DNA of 64,000 bases from Euclidia mi (taxonomy: Eukaryota; Arthropoda; Insecta; Lepidoptera; Erebidae), in the NCBI GenBank assembly GCA_944739405.2, contig OX123182.2, forward strand, positions 104,263,279-104,327,278, written 5' to 3'. A program made the position numbers and the translations under genes. Every line of letters starts with the position of its first letter. Position 1 is the stretch's first letter. The notes beneath the pieces are model-generated. The model saw only the letters and a program-made list of their open reading frames with translations, did no database searches and was not told the origin of the DNA. Below are positions 30,901 through 42,329 of the stretch, one piece after another.

Positions 30901-32050
30901 TGTAGACAACGGCACTCCTGTGGACGTTGTCTACACAGACTTTTCAAAAGCATTTGATAAGGTTAACTATAATACCCTTATTAAAAAGCTCTTGCGGTTT
31001 GGTATTGATGGTTCTCTTCTGGACTGGTCTTACCTAAGGCAACGCACATGTCGAGTTGTAATTAACGGATTTATTTCTGAGCCTTTTATGGCATCCTCGG
31101 GTGTACCGCAGGGATCCCACCTCGGTCCTACGTTCTTCAATATATTCATCAACGATATTACCTCATGCTTTCACAATTCCCTTAGCTACTTGTACGCTGA
31201 TGACCTAAAAATCGTTAAAACAATCAATTCAGTCACCGACTTCAATCTTCTTCAAGATGACATAAATCGCCTCGTGAAATGGTGTTCTGACAACAAAATG
31301 ACCCTAAATAGCGATAAATGCTATCATATGCACTTCTCTAGAAAAAAACATTCCTACAATACTACTTATTCTATACTGGAAAACAAAATTTAATTAATTG
31401 ATACATACAAAGATTAAGGCGTTACTTTTGATAAAAAATTAAGATTTGATACACACATTAACAATATAACTTCAAAAGGGTATAAACTTCTAAGTTTTGT
31501 AGTAAGAAATTGCAAGGATTTTAAAAGTGCATCAACTAAAATAAATATCTATAATAGCATAGTAAGGTCAGGTCTCGAATATTGCAGTTCCGTATGGTCA
31601 CCACATTACGAAGTTCATAGTAATACGGTAGAGCGTGTACAAAAGCGTTTCGTTTACCACCTTGCGTACCAAAGTCAAAAGGCAAAACAACTCTCATCTT
31701 ATAATGGCCGCCTAAAATTTTATAAAATGAACAGTCTTAAAAACAGAAGAAAATTTTTTGATCAAATATTGCTGTATAAATAAATTAATAATGTAGTTGA
31801 CTGCCCACAATTAGTAACAAAGTTACGGTTCAATACTCCTTTCAAATTGCCGCGTAAAAATAGTTTTCATCTCTTCGCCCCTCAACGCGCACACAGCAAC
31901 CTGGGCCTTAATGCTCCTATAAACCGACTACAAAAAGCCTACAACACCATCTCGGTTATCAAAGACTGTGACTTATTCACGCACAATCTTGTAGAAGACA
32001 AGGAAATTGCTTCTTTAAATTTTGACCGATTAAAAAGTGAACTACAATAG
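30901..32050 (+). pseudogene. LINE ORF2 3' half: reverse transcriptase core and C-terminus
   Basis: The frame continues the ORF2 part cut at 14832: VVYTDFSKAFDKV, SSGVPQGSHLGPTFFNIFIND and the active-site LYADDLKIV near 31190-31215. It stops at 31390 (TAA), then reads on with further stops and shifts through a SGLEYCSSVWSPHY-type block to about 32050. Catalytic residues survive, but the many lesions show an old copy. Confidence 0.75.
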
Positions 32051-32104
32051 TTAATACCTACATGTTCGACGCTTATTTTTGTACTTCCTTTAAGAGTAAA
32101 AATT

Positions 32105-32165
32105 ACCTTTTTGCGGCCGATATTTCGAAAGGCTTACTCGGTCGTTGTCGCGAGATGACTTCGTC
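32105..32165 (-). repeat. Penelope-type tail fragment (second family)
   Basis: The minus strand contains CGAAATATCGGCCGCAAAA after a CGACAACGACCGAG block. The core CGAAATATCGG is shared with the Penelope tails elsewhere in the window, but the rest differs, pointing to another family of the same kind. Confidence 0.45.
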
Positions 32166-32175
32166 TGGCCCTCAA

Positions 32176-33417
32176 TCTTAATATATAAAATCCTTGCGTT
32201 ACTGACTGATTGACAGACATGCTACAGCCGAAACTACTGGTCACAAGAAGATGAAATTTAGCATGTATGTTCCTTGAAGAGTGTAGGGTAGCACTAAGAG
32301 AGGATTTTTGGAAATTCAAACCCTAAGAGGATAAAACTGGGGGTCAAAGTTTGTATAAAACTTTTTATTCCTTCAATAGATTGACTCCAAACTTTGTATA
32401 TTAAATCCTCAACCGACGATATTTAACACTTAGAATAATCTTTTTGGAAATTCCTCCCCTAAGAGGGTAACATAAGGGGTCAAAGTTCGTATGTAACTTT
32501 TTTTTCTGTAATGGATTGACTTCAAACTTTGTATATTAGTTCCTTAAACGATGACAGCGAACACTAAGAATTTGTTTTCTAAAAATTCTGACCCCCGGGG
32601 GTAAGATAGGGGTCAAAATGTGTTACTTATTATTCCTTCAGTAGATTGACTTCAAACTTTATATTATATTGGTTCCTCAAATGATGATAGTGAACACTAA
32701 AAATTTGTTTCATTGGCAATTCCTCTCCTAACAAATCATATAAACCTCTCAAACTTTGTATATTAGTTCCTTAAACGATGATAGCGAACACTGAGAATTT
32801 GTTTTCTAAAAATTCTGACCCCCGGAGCTAAGATAGGGGTCAAAGTTTGTATGAAACTTTTTATTCCTTTAATGGATTTACTTCAAAGTTTGTTTATTGT
32901 TTCCTCAAACGACGACAGTAAACACTAAGAATTTGTTTTTTGAAAATTCCTACCCTCAGGGGGTAAGATAGGAGTTCAAAGTGTGTGTTCACTCTTCATC
33001 CTTAAATGAAGTTAGTGAAAACTAAGAAAGTCATTTTGGAAATTCTTACCCTAAGTGGATGAAAAGGGGATTCAGAATTAATATGAAACACTTTAATAGT
33101 TTAAGGGATTAAGTTTATACTTTGTTTATTTGATCCGCAAATGACGTAAGTAAACACAAAACATTTATTTTGAAAATCTTTCCCCTTAAAGGTTAGAAAA
33201 GAGAGTACGGTTTAGTGTAGAAACTTTTATTTTTCAGTCTAATCTCTTTCATCTGTATATATAAAATTCTTGCGTTACTTACTCACTGAGAGACACGCTA
33301 CAGAAGACACTACTGAGCGTAAGAAGGTGAAATTTGGCATGTATGTTCCTTGAAGAATTTTCAGAAGTTTGTTTATCTAAGTAAAATTTACGCGTGCGAA
33401 GCAGCGGGCAAAGCTAG
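32176..33417 (+). mobile_element. Helitron with internal minisatellite
   Basis: It starts TCTTAATATATAAAATCC after an A and ends with GCGAAGCAGCGGGCAAAG and CTAG before a T, the expected A/T insertion site and 3' hairpin of Helitrons. The interior has no protein coding capacity but carries imperfect ~130-bp repeats. A second internal copy of the Helitron 5' region (AAATTCTTGCGTTACTTACT, near 33265) lies just before the 3' end. Confidence 0.78.
32370..33240 (+). repeat. Imperfect ~130-bp tandem repeats inside Helitron
   Basis: The block GATTGACTTCAAACTTTGTA recurs at about 32379, 32514, 32644 and 32875, each followed by an AACGATGACAG-like stretch and an AGATAGGGGTCAAAGT-like stretch. Spacing is about 130-135 bp with one larger interval that holds a partial unit. 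Confidence 0.65.
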
Positions 33418-33683
33418 TAAATATCATATAATAGTTATGATAAGTTGTAAAGATTTAAAATTGTTCTAATTATAATCTGAGGACAACTCACACAAAACAT
33501 TCTGAAGGCCAATTCCCGAAATTATATTTTTTCAAAATGCAGTTTCGTTGTTAGTATAAATACTCGCTTTTATCAAGGATTATATTTTGTTTCAAAATTG
33601 TATTGCTAGAGTACAATAGAAATTATAATATAACAGAAATAAACTGAGTACAAAATATCCATAGTCTGACTTAGCCAGAGATT

Positions 33684-33741
33684 GCAAAACGTTGCTTATT
33701 ATTTTATGGACCCATCCATAAAATAATAAGCAACGTTTTGC
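33684..33741. repeat. 27-bp perfect hairpin, 4-nt loop
   Basis: Stems 33684-33710 and 33715-33741 are exact complements starting GCAAAACGTTGCTTATT, loop CCCA. Part of the hairpin series discussed in the findings. The surrounding 33418-33890 has no gene I can recognise. Confidence 0.85.
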
Positions 33742-33894
33742 CGTGTTCAATGCTCATGAACCGTTTACTGAAAGTTTTGGCAGAAATTGCGGCTGCCATC
33801 TCTGTTCCCTGCAACCAAACAGCTATGTAAAAATCGTAGTTTACGATGTTTCAAAAACATTGTATGCCTTGTTTTGAAAGCTCGTAAAGCTGTC

Positions 33895-34690
33895 GATGAT
33901 CAAACATGGTGTTTGTCACACAAAGGCTCCACTCCAAACAAATCTCAAGCAGTGCTTTTCCATTTTCATTCACACTCTCATCACCGAATGCACCTTAACA
34001 CCTTTTCAAATCCATCTCGTTTTACTCCCACCCATCCATTGAAATCCCCGAACAATCTTCAATCTTTCGTTATCCTTACATTTCCTCAAAATATCTCTTA
34101 AACTCTTCCAAAACTCCTGCCTTTCGTCTTGCTCTTGCTGTGACATACCCGTAACTATATTGACCGGGGCGTACACCCCAATAATAAAGACACGAGTAAG
34201 TTCTACTTTCATTCTCATCATTAGTAGCCTAGCTTTTACACATTCAAACTCTTTTACACACTCATTCATTCGCGCAGATAGTATTACAACAACCCCCTTG
34301 CAGGCTCTGGTGGTACAATCTACCCCAGACCAATACGCCGTATATGCGCCATGCTGGGTGGTGTCACACCCTTTCCTTTTTGTTTCATTCACACATAAAA
34401 ATCAATCTTTCTATCATCTATCATCTGACAAACTTCATCCAATTTGCCGTCCATTCCTCCTCCGCGTCGCCGCCGTATGGAGAAGAAGTAGATTTTGTTC
34501 CCATAGTATCCCCACGAGATGTAGGGATAGATCCCACAGTATAGAGACTGTCCACCCCCGCAGAGCCCTTTACGGGGGTAAGACGGAATATCAGGTGTGC
34601 CCTGTGACCACCAACACAGGCACCCTCCGTTTACGACCCAGCTTGCCCTCTGGCCACGAATCCCTCGGCACGGGTCGGTTCACACCTTAG
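33895..34690 (-). pseudogene. RTE-like LINE 5' region: leader and endonuclease fragment
   Basis: On the minus strand, a leader-like stretch (34400-34690) is followed by an endonuclease frame (34006-34392) containing RACKGVVVILSARMNECV and FIIGVYAPVN. After a frameshift comes a block with GKALLEICLEWSLCV and an N-T-M-F-D-H motif (33895-34000), characteristic of RTE-type endonucleases. No reverse transcriptase follows. It may belong to the same group as the RTE-like copy at 27.2 kb, but the two do not overlap, so this cannot be shown here. Confidence 0.68.
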
Positions 34691-34769
34691 ATCGGGGTTT
34701 TGTGTCAGGTATGCTCCCTAGAAGTTTAATTTCGGAGTTTTCCTTCTCCTAGATAGGTTGCCAACCAAC

Positions 34770-34819
34770 CATCTCAACAATTGTGGTCCAGCCACTGCTG
34801 GACCATAATTGTTGAGATG
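34770..34819. repeat. 23-bp hairpin, one mismatch
   Basis: Stems 34770-34792 and 34797-34819 (CATCTCAACAATTGTGGTCC and complement) with loop CACT. One G/A mismatch. The stretch 34820-35931 contains no recognisable gene, only a 12-bp hairpin at 35205-35230. Confidence 0.8.
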
Positions 34820-35936
34820 CAATTGCCTGGGTAAATATTTATGGTCAATTTGCGAAGGGTAAAGAGATTTGTTCGTTTTTGATCTGTATAAAATGTAGAA
34901 GATCGTGATATTAGTGGATCTCGATTCCACACTATATATTACCTACGTTTATGTGTTAAGGCTGATTTATCTACTTTCAGATAATATGCCAGTTACAATG
35001 ATTTTTAATTCGTTAAATTTATCTTGTAGGTAAGCTTTATCAGGCTATCAGAAATGTTAATGTAACGTAAGTTTGCTATTGGATTTCAGAGGAATCTCTT
35101 ATGAATTTATCGATGAAGATGAATGTATTGATTACTTGTGCATCTTTCAAAATGTGTGTGTGTGTAATATTTGGGTGTACCTGAAAAGAAGAATAAGTAA
35201 TTGGTAAGAACTAGAACTTTCTAGTTCTTAAAGGCACATCTCGTAAATATCTATATTTTATAAACAGCTCTTTTGGATTTATGTTATTAAACATTTTTCA
35301 AATGAATCTGATGTTTTTAAAATTTGGTAATTGTTACAGAAGAACCTTACTCTTCCAGACATATAATCGTTTTGAAGACTGCTTAGTTGCTGCCAAAACA
35401 TATCTAACACTCAACACAGACGCAGGCAAAATTGAGATTGCCTAATTATGTGAGTATGTATTTAGTTTAGTATACTGTTGTGATCAGAATTGTGATTTGT
35501 AGGCAACTTGAGTCTATTTAATTTCAATTTATGATTCAATCAACTGAAATTAGGTTTATAGAACAAACGGAAAGCTTTGGTTTGGAACGTGATAATCTGG
35601 GACCTCCGTAGACCTAGTTACCAAAGTAGTTGATATTCGTCGAAAACTTTGCTTGAACTACAAAAGATCTTTCACAACTCATTAATTTACCATTTCCCTA
35701 ATTCGGCTGATTGGTTTCATTACAATAGATATGCCTATAATTCAGAAGCTATTTATAACGTTCCAATAGAGTTGAGAACTCGTTATTAATGTTCTAATCG
35801 TTCGACTCAATGATATCGAAAATTCAGGTGGGCGATCGTCAAACGGGTCTATACTAAATTTGCTGGAAATAGTGTGAAGAGAGAATTTGTACGGGATAAT
35901 GTTTATGCCTAACGTAGGAATTCGATGTTTATTACT

Positions 35937-36016
35937 TGTTTGAAATAGAATTAGTTTTTATTATAAGTCAAATCGATTATATCGATTAAGTAACATTTTG
36001 TTTAGTCTATTGAAAA
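35937..36016 (+). repeat. BEL 5' LTR, first part
   Basis: TGTTTGAAATAGAATTAG and the following 60 bases match the start of the 3' LTR at 46226. The part ends at ATTGAAAA (36009-36016), the first copy of the P-transposon TSD. Confidence 0.88.
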
Positions 36017-36306
36017 CTTGGACCAAGAATCAAATGGACTCGACATTTGCGTACACCCGTAAAGGACAGACATAGAGTACATCCTGAGTTGGTGTTACCA
36101 GATGTTGTAAATGTTTACCCTACAATTCTACGAAGTACATATTAACTTTTAAGTAACATTGTATCAAACCTGAATTGAGTTGAATTGAATTCCATCCATA
36201 AGGTGTGCGATAAGTATTTTTTAAACTTAATATTATTATGTATAACAAAATTAAAATAGCAACGTTACCCAATATATTTACTTCACTCTGACTTATGATT
36301 TTAATC

Positions 36307-38974
36307 TCATGTAAGAGAAAGATTTAGATTAGTTAGTACTAATTCCTCATACAGAGAAATAATACTTTTAATACATACCATAAAGCCCAAAAAACCGGTT
36401 TTTCTCTCTGTATTCAAAATGAGTCTGTCCCTCAATTGTATTCCTTTGATATAATCAAACATTTCTTCTAAAAATTGTTTGATATATTGATAATTACTAT
36501 TTTTTAAAGGTTTTTTAAAGCCATAACCATTCAAATTGCGCGTATTAAATATATCAAACAATGCGTTGAATTTTCTTATGAAATCTACAGTTGCTTCACT
36601 GTTATTAAATTGATGTAGACCCATATTCTTATTTGAAAATTCAAGTGCATCTGCTACCGATTCACTGAATAATTGTGATGCCAGCTTAACTTTCATTATT
36701 TGTTTTTTGAAGTAAATATGAGCACCTCTTAATTTATTCGCCAAATGAAAGCCCTCGTTTTCCTGTAGCTCATGTAAACATTTAAAAAAATGCCACGACA
36801 CGATTTTGTTATTTACATCCGTGAGATATTCCTTGTCACCTAAAGTGTTTCTGACTAATTTAAGCATATGTGATGGATCAGGAAATATGACAATATTTTT
36901 ATCTTTGTGCTTAAATATAGGATTAATCACATCCCCTGTAAATTGGCACCCCAATAACTTGGCCATAGAAAAGTTAGCTGGGCATCCATCAAATGTAACT
37001 GAAGCGACCTCTATGCCACATTCACTAATTAAGTCGATACCAGTTTTAAGTAAGGACGCTTTTTGTTCGGCAGTCATTCCGTCTATTAGAAAGTAGCCAA
37101 CAGGAAGTTTCCAACTATCATTTAGGCAGGTCAACATAAAAACTAAAACTTCCTTTGCAATAGGGAGAGTGTCGCTATTTAGTTGGTCAGCACAGTTGAC
37201 AAACCCAACAAAATTATAGCCATCCCATTCAACCGACTTCCGAATGTTCATTTCATCAAAACAAAGCGCAGATATAAATTTTTTTGAAGAATTTTGAGCT
37301 AAGAGTTTAAGAGCAGTAAGCGATTCGGAGGAAAATCCGGGCTCTCCTTCTACTGATTGATACCAACGTGCAAGTGTGCGCGTATGTGGAAGGCAAGTAT
37401 CAAATGAATTTCTTACAAAGTTGTAAGCACGTGGGCTTATAAAATGCAAAGTTAATGCGAATTTTCGAACTTCAGGCGAAAATTTACTTTTGGACGCTTT
37501 TAAAAAGTCTTTCACCGGATGGACAGTATCTAATAAGTCCGCTGTTTCTTGATTAATCAAACGTTTTTCCTGCAATTTTTCGATAACAGCGGAAAGCTCC
37601 GTATTTTTTTTCAGGAGGCGACGATTTTGTGATCTTAATTTAGCTAACTTCTGTTTTCGTATTTGGGCTAACTGTGTTTGACGGTCTAATTTTTTTAAAA
37701 GTTTCCTTTTTCTTGGAGACACATTATCAACCTGAAATGAAGTTAAATATTAAAAAAAAGTAATCACCAATAAAAAAATCTCTTTAAATATGTTTAACGT
37801 GACAGCTACTTACTAGATTTGTGTCTATATCCATCGCTTGCGTAGGTGTGGTTGGGATTTCCATTGGCATACAGATCTGAAAAATATTGATCATTATATA
37901 AATAAATTTATTTTATTATTATACGTTTTAGAAATAAATAGCCCAATCACATCTTAGTGTTACTAATATAAAAAACTTACATAACGTGATTCTGTGGCTA
38001 TTTTTGCAGTACTTGCAGTCGTAGGAGGATTTTCGGATTCCATACATTTGGTGCTGTCGTCGCATCTCAATGGAACCTAAAAATAATGATAAAACATGAA
38101 TAAAGATAAGCTAAAATTGTGTTTAATATAAAAATAAAACCTATATTTATAACCCATGGTTTCGCAATAAAAACGTTACTCCTTTTCAATTTAGCAATGT
38201 TCAAAACGAAAATTGCTAAATTGAAAAAGAGTAATGTTTTTTAACTTTGAAAGCGGCAACGCACGCTTCATTATAGACACAAATATAGCTTATCATGAGA
38301 TGTATTGCAGTAATTAAAAAAAAGAAAATATGGTTAATAGTATTTTACCTCTTTGGTAACAATATTTAGTGTAGGAACTGAGAATGATTCCAAAAAAGTA
38401 TTGCGGGGAGTTTTCCTAAAACACTTTCGCTCAAAGTGTTTAGAGCACACCTTTGCATATTTATTTGGATCCCAGTTTTCTCGTCCTGTTGCACGTATCC
38501 ATAATTGTCGGATCGTGCAGTCCTTTGGGAATCTATAAACAAATAGTTTCATTACTACAAAGAATCGGAAAACAAAATTAATAATTAATCTTAGGTTCAT
38601 ATGAAACTAAATAACGGCAAATTACCCAAAATCTGGGTAATTTCCCAAACGCTTCTGTGGTATCCCTAAAAAACATTCAACGCTGTAAAATTAAAAAGTA
38701 TCAATGACTTTTGGCTATGTCAACATTCAACGACCTATTGAATTCAATTGTATAATACTAACATCGCGGTGATAATAAAATAGCATTTTTTGGTTTATTG
38801 ATGTAATTTAGACATGTTTCCTTATATAATAATACACTATTTGTATCATTCTAGCAATGTTTGCATGTATAAAAAGATATTATAACTAAAATATCGTACT
38901 TACGAATGAAAGGTGACGTTCTCACATTTCCGCTCACTACGGCTTTTACAGCCTAAAATATAGCAAATCACCAT
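36307..38974 (-). CDS. P-element-type (THAP9-like) transposase, five exons
   Basis: Exons on the minus strand: 38974-38904, 38532-38349, 38076-37981, 37876-37814 and 37731-36307. All introns are GT-AG and the frame stays open for about 612 residues. Exons 1-2 encode a THAP zinc finger: C-x4-C (CYILGC), a F-P-K-D block, W, and C-x2-H (VCSKHF). A basic coiled-coil stretch follows (exon 5 start, about residues 140-210), then the P-type catalytic region with ALCFDEMNIRK, TFDGCPANFSMAKLLG and FPDPSHMLKLVRN. Family enzymes bind TIRs through THAP and use GTP. The usual C-terminal region, with the block around the catalytic glutamate, is missing, so the copy is probably inactive. Confidence 0.8.
38170..38240. 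repeat. 29-bp hairpin with two mismatches
   Basis: Stems 38170-38198 and 38212-38240 (AAAACGTTACTCCTTTTCAA and complement), 13-nt loop. It lies in the intron between exons 2 and 3 of the P-type transposase. Confidence 0.75.
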
Positions 38975-39256
38975 AATAATCTGAACCAATGATATTTTCA
39001 CTAAGCCCAATTACACAAGTTCACAATCAATAACAATAATTACACAATATTTCGCTGATATTATCCAGAGCTCAACCGCTTGTTGGTCAAAATATTCAGT
39101 TTTCACCAACAAAAAAAACGAAAACTCTGACAAAGACAAAAAATACTATCTTTGTCTCTTTTACTCTTATGTATTTCTGTATGGCATTATCTCGGTCTGT
39201 CACGGTATTATTATTTGCTTGTCAAATCCATAGAGATACATCATCCTAGATTGAAA

Positions 39257-39810
39257 ATTTCTGACAATGGTCACACTGAACTGTCACTTGTCGTTCTTGC
39301 CTTGAAAAAATTACCACGTTGTCGTCTCGTACGTAAAATTATCGCCTTTTGAATTAACGCGAATTGAATTAACTTGTATAATTGAACTAAATTGAGTAAA
39401 CCGTCTTGAATGCCGCCTGATCTAGTGCTGGCAACGGTAAATAGTGATAAAAGACATTGTGAACTATTGATTGACATTTGCGAAAATTGTGAATCCGGTA
39501 TCGACGTCCACATGCCAACGTGTCTTGAAAACGTCACGTTTGCAGCTTAATAGCTAAGTATAAGATACTTCATTCATTTATTTTGGCCAATATACTTGTA
39601 TGAATGTGTCTAATTTAGCTCAAGCCTGACATCAGTAAAGATATTAGGTAAGTGAAATATAATATTGATAGTTGTAATTTGGATTTCAATTCATCGCTGT
39701 GCAACGCAGTGCATTGTGTCTGGTGCCTTGTCTATCGTGGTCAGGTAGATGTATTACATCTTCCACTGCGCACCCAGAAAATACCTGCCTGGCTGCGGTA
39801 ATTCTAGACA
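39257..39810 (+). repeat. BEL 5' LTR, second part
   Basis: Continues the LTR after the P-type insertion, from TTTCTGACAATGGTCACACT to ATTCTAGACA. It matches 46306-46858 with a handful of substitutions. The leader after it (39811-40713) has no gene and holds one Helitron. Confidence 0.88.
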
Positions 39811-40167
39811 TAAATTTTGATAGCAAGAGCGTGGTTAACTGTGCCAATATTGTAAACTTGTATCTGAGCTAAGCATCTCATTTCTTAACAGGTTAACAGT
39901 GTTGTAGTGTTCTCAGGTCAGTATTGTCTAAAATACATAATATTTAATTGTATAAGCTGACCTAGATAATTTGAAACACATGTCATACATAACCTCAATC
40001 AGTAATTGTTTGATTTAAATTGTTGAAGTCTAGCATAGATTTGTTGCTGTTATTATTAATAAGTCACTTTGATTGGATACATATCAGTTATATGTGTCAA
40101 TTGCTTTAGTTTATTGCATATATTGATATATTAAGTTTGAACCTTACATTGTTAAACCTTGTTATAA

Positions 40168-40374
40168 TCTTAATATATAAAATCCTTGCGTTACTGACTG
40201 ACTGACACACACGCTACAGCCGAAACTATTGGGCGCAGGAAGCTAAAATTTGGCATGTATGTTCTTTGGAGACCGTAGGGGTGCACTAAGAAGGGATTTA
40301 CCGAAATTCTCACGGGATCGGCCAAAACGGGTATATTAAAAAAAAATGCAGGCGTAGCTGCTGGCGTCCTCTAG
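40168..40374 (+). mobile_element. Complete short Helitron (207 bp)
   Basis: It begins TCTTAATATATAAAATCCTT after A and ends GCTGGCGTCCTCTAG before T. The region GACACACACGCTACAGCCG followed by AAACTATTGGGCGCAGGAAG is the family 5' block. It sits in the BEL leader, so it is younger than that element. Confidence 0.85.
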
Positions 40375-40713
40375 TATAAAGATAATATTGTTAGGTAACA
40401 CATATTCTGTGCTTACTTACTATTGTATATCTCAAATAATACAGCCAGTCTGTCTGTTGCAAGTAATTAGTAAATTTATCTGAATATTTAACTTTAATTA
40501 ACTTATTCGAAGGTTCAACTTTTGATAACTTTGACTTTGTTTTGTGTCAATATATATTGAAACTATTAATTTTGTTGGACAGTAGATACCTGTCACTTGC
40601 TTGTACCAGCAGTAAACAGGCAAATATTTTGTTGGTTTCAAAGAATTAAGAAAAATTTAGTTTTGATTGTTAATATTGTTTAACGCTTGTCCGGGCTCTT
40701 TTGAATTTTGATT

Positions 40714-42032
40714 ATGTCAGCTATCAAGGACTTGCGTGCGGCTGCTGGTGCTATTGCATCAGATTTGCGCTGGTTTGCCTCAACCAGTGCCTTAGTGAAC
40801 CGGCCTGATCGCCAGCAGGCCTTACTACAAAGGATCGATGATTGCCTGGCAAGTGTGGAACAGCAATTCCGCACTATCAGCGCTTGCTGTCTCGAAGTGT
40901 CAGTCAACGATTTCACCGCTGACCAGCGAAATAAGGTCAGCGAAGACTATGCCCAGGTCTTAGACCTGTATGATGCTGTCTCCAATAGTGCGAGACAACT
41001 AGTTGCCGATAGGGAAGGGCAACCCGGCCTGAAGCAGGAGCTTCCTAGGTCAGCACCGGGGCTGGTGAGTAGGCTCCCTACTTTGGACCTCCCCCATTTT
41101 GATGGCTGCCTAGGAAGCTACCTGGGCTTCGTTAATTTGTTCGACAGCCTGGTCAATGACAGGGCTGACCTTCGGCCAGCACAAAAATTAGCATATTTAA
41201 TGTCGGTTCTGGATGGGGAGGCTAAGGGCCTCATCCAGCATCTGCCCGTGTCTGACGAGGCGTACCAGACGGCTCGGGACCTAATTACCCGTAGGTACCA
41301 TAATAAGCGTGGTCTCGCCGACACGCACATCGAGCAGATTTTGGGTTTGCCGACGCTCACCCGGGTCTCTGGCACACCCAACTTTTGAACCCGCTTTTGG
41401 TGGCCATCAACGCACTTAAGTGCCTTGACCTGCCCGTGGACCAATGGTCCTATCTATTGGTGCACATTGTGCTGAAAAAGCTGGCTGCCGACCTGAGGTC
41501 GCGTTTTGAACAGCGCTTTGGTGGGGATAGCGCGACCCATCTGCCCCCCTTTGCTGACCTGGAGAGGTTCCTGGAGGATGAGTGCCGGGTCTTGGACAAC
41601 TCCGGTGGTGACACGCCGGCTAAGACGCAGCCGCCCAAGGTCAAGGAGCAGGCTCGCGTTCACACCCGAGCCAATGTTGACCGGCGCCCTCCTCGCTTTG
41701 CGGTCACGCAGAGCCCAGCGGAGTGCTCCTACTGCAAGGTCACGGGGCACAGAACGGCCAGTTGTAGGGCATTCTTGGACCTACATGTCGCCTCTCGTAG
41801 GCGCATCGCGAATGCCCGCCGCCTTTGCTTCTCTTGTTTGGGGTCCCACTACCAGCGAGACTGCCCAAACTCTCGCCCCTGTCCTCACTGTGGAGGACAG
41901 CATTTGGACATTCTCTGTATGAATGCCAGAGAGGTTGGCCGCTTGTCCAACCAGCCAACGCCGCGCACGGGCGGGTGTTTTGAAGGTGGCAGCCGAGGCT
42001 CACCGGCGCGTAGCCGAGAGTCGCCTCGCTAA
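40714..42032 (+). pseudogene. BEL gag with zinc knuckles
   Basis: The frame from ATG 40714 runs 225 codons to a shift near 41385, then resumes. The first part has a coiled-coil-like N-terminus and the DUF1759-type capsid core with LPHFDGCLGSYLGFVNLF and LAYLMSVLDGEAKGLIQHLP. The second part continues it and carries zinc knuckles: CSYCKVTGHRTASC, CFSCLGSHYQRDC and CPHCGGQHLDILC. Such Gag proteins package element RNA in virus-like particles. One frameshift separates the halves, which may be decay rather than programmed shifting because other lesions follow. Confidence 0.82.
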
Positions 42033-42329
42033 ATTGATCGCCACTCGCCCCGCTTGGAGAACCGTAGCGTGCGCACGCCTCCTCTCTCACGTGCACCTGA
42101 ATGTGCTGTTCAGCGTCACCAGCACCATGACTGCTGCCCCAGCGTCCTCGCCGTGACTCGCGCCCACCTCGTTTTGGGCGGGTGCGTCATTATGACCCCC
42201 CACAGATGGCGCGCGGATCAAGTCATCGCGCCTTTGAGGACTTCAAGCCGCACCCTCGTTTTGACTTGCCTGGTCCTGGCCAACGCTCGCCGCCCAGGCA
42301 ACAATAGGTCATTGACCCCTGCCCTATAA

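Larger units (their letters stand above)
11919..32050 (+). mobile_element. Two-ORF LINE interrupted by a 16 kb gypsy element
   Basis: ORF1 (11925-13011) and the first half of ORF2 (13083-14832) lie left of the gypsy element, and the second half of ORF2 (30901-32050) lies right of it. The 4-bp TSD CATC (14829-14832 and 30897-30900) borders the gypsy LTRs, and the ORF2 frame continues across when one copy is removed. ORF1 with a PHD-like finger and a baculovirus-FP-like domain is a combination I associate with lepidopteran CR1/Zenon-type LINEs. Several frameshifts show that this LINE was decaying. Confidence 0.78.
36017..39248 (-). mobile_element. P-superfamily DNA transposon inserted in BEL LTR
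   Basis: The 8-bp ATTGAAAA occurs at 36009-36016 and 39249-39256 but only once in the intact LTR (46298-46305), so it is a true TSD; 8 bp is the P-element value. The termini form imperfect TIRs of about 30 bp, CTTGGA...TGGACTCGACA against CTAGGA...TGGATTTGACA. The gene inside is a THAP-domain transposase on the minus strand. At 3.2 kb it is close to the 2.9 kb of the classical P element. Confidence 0.8.

Noticed and set aside
32370..33240. CRISPR-like array
   Set aside because: Units are ~130 bp, imperfect and without spacer structure, inside a Helitron of a eukaryotic genome.
33787..34101. Plus-strand open frame of 104 codons
   Set aside because: Its right half is antisense to the RTE endonuclease fragment and its left half has no recognisable motif.
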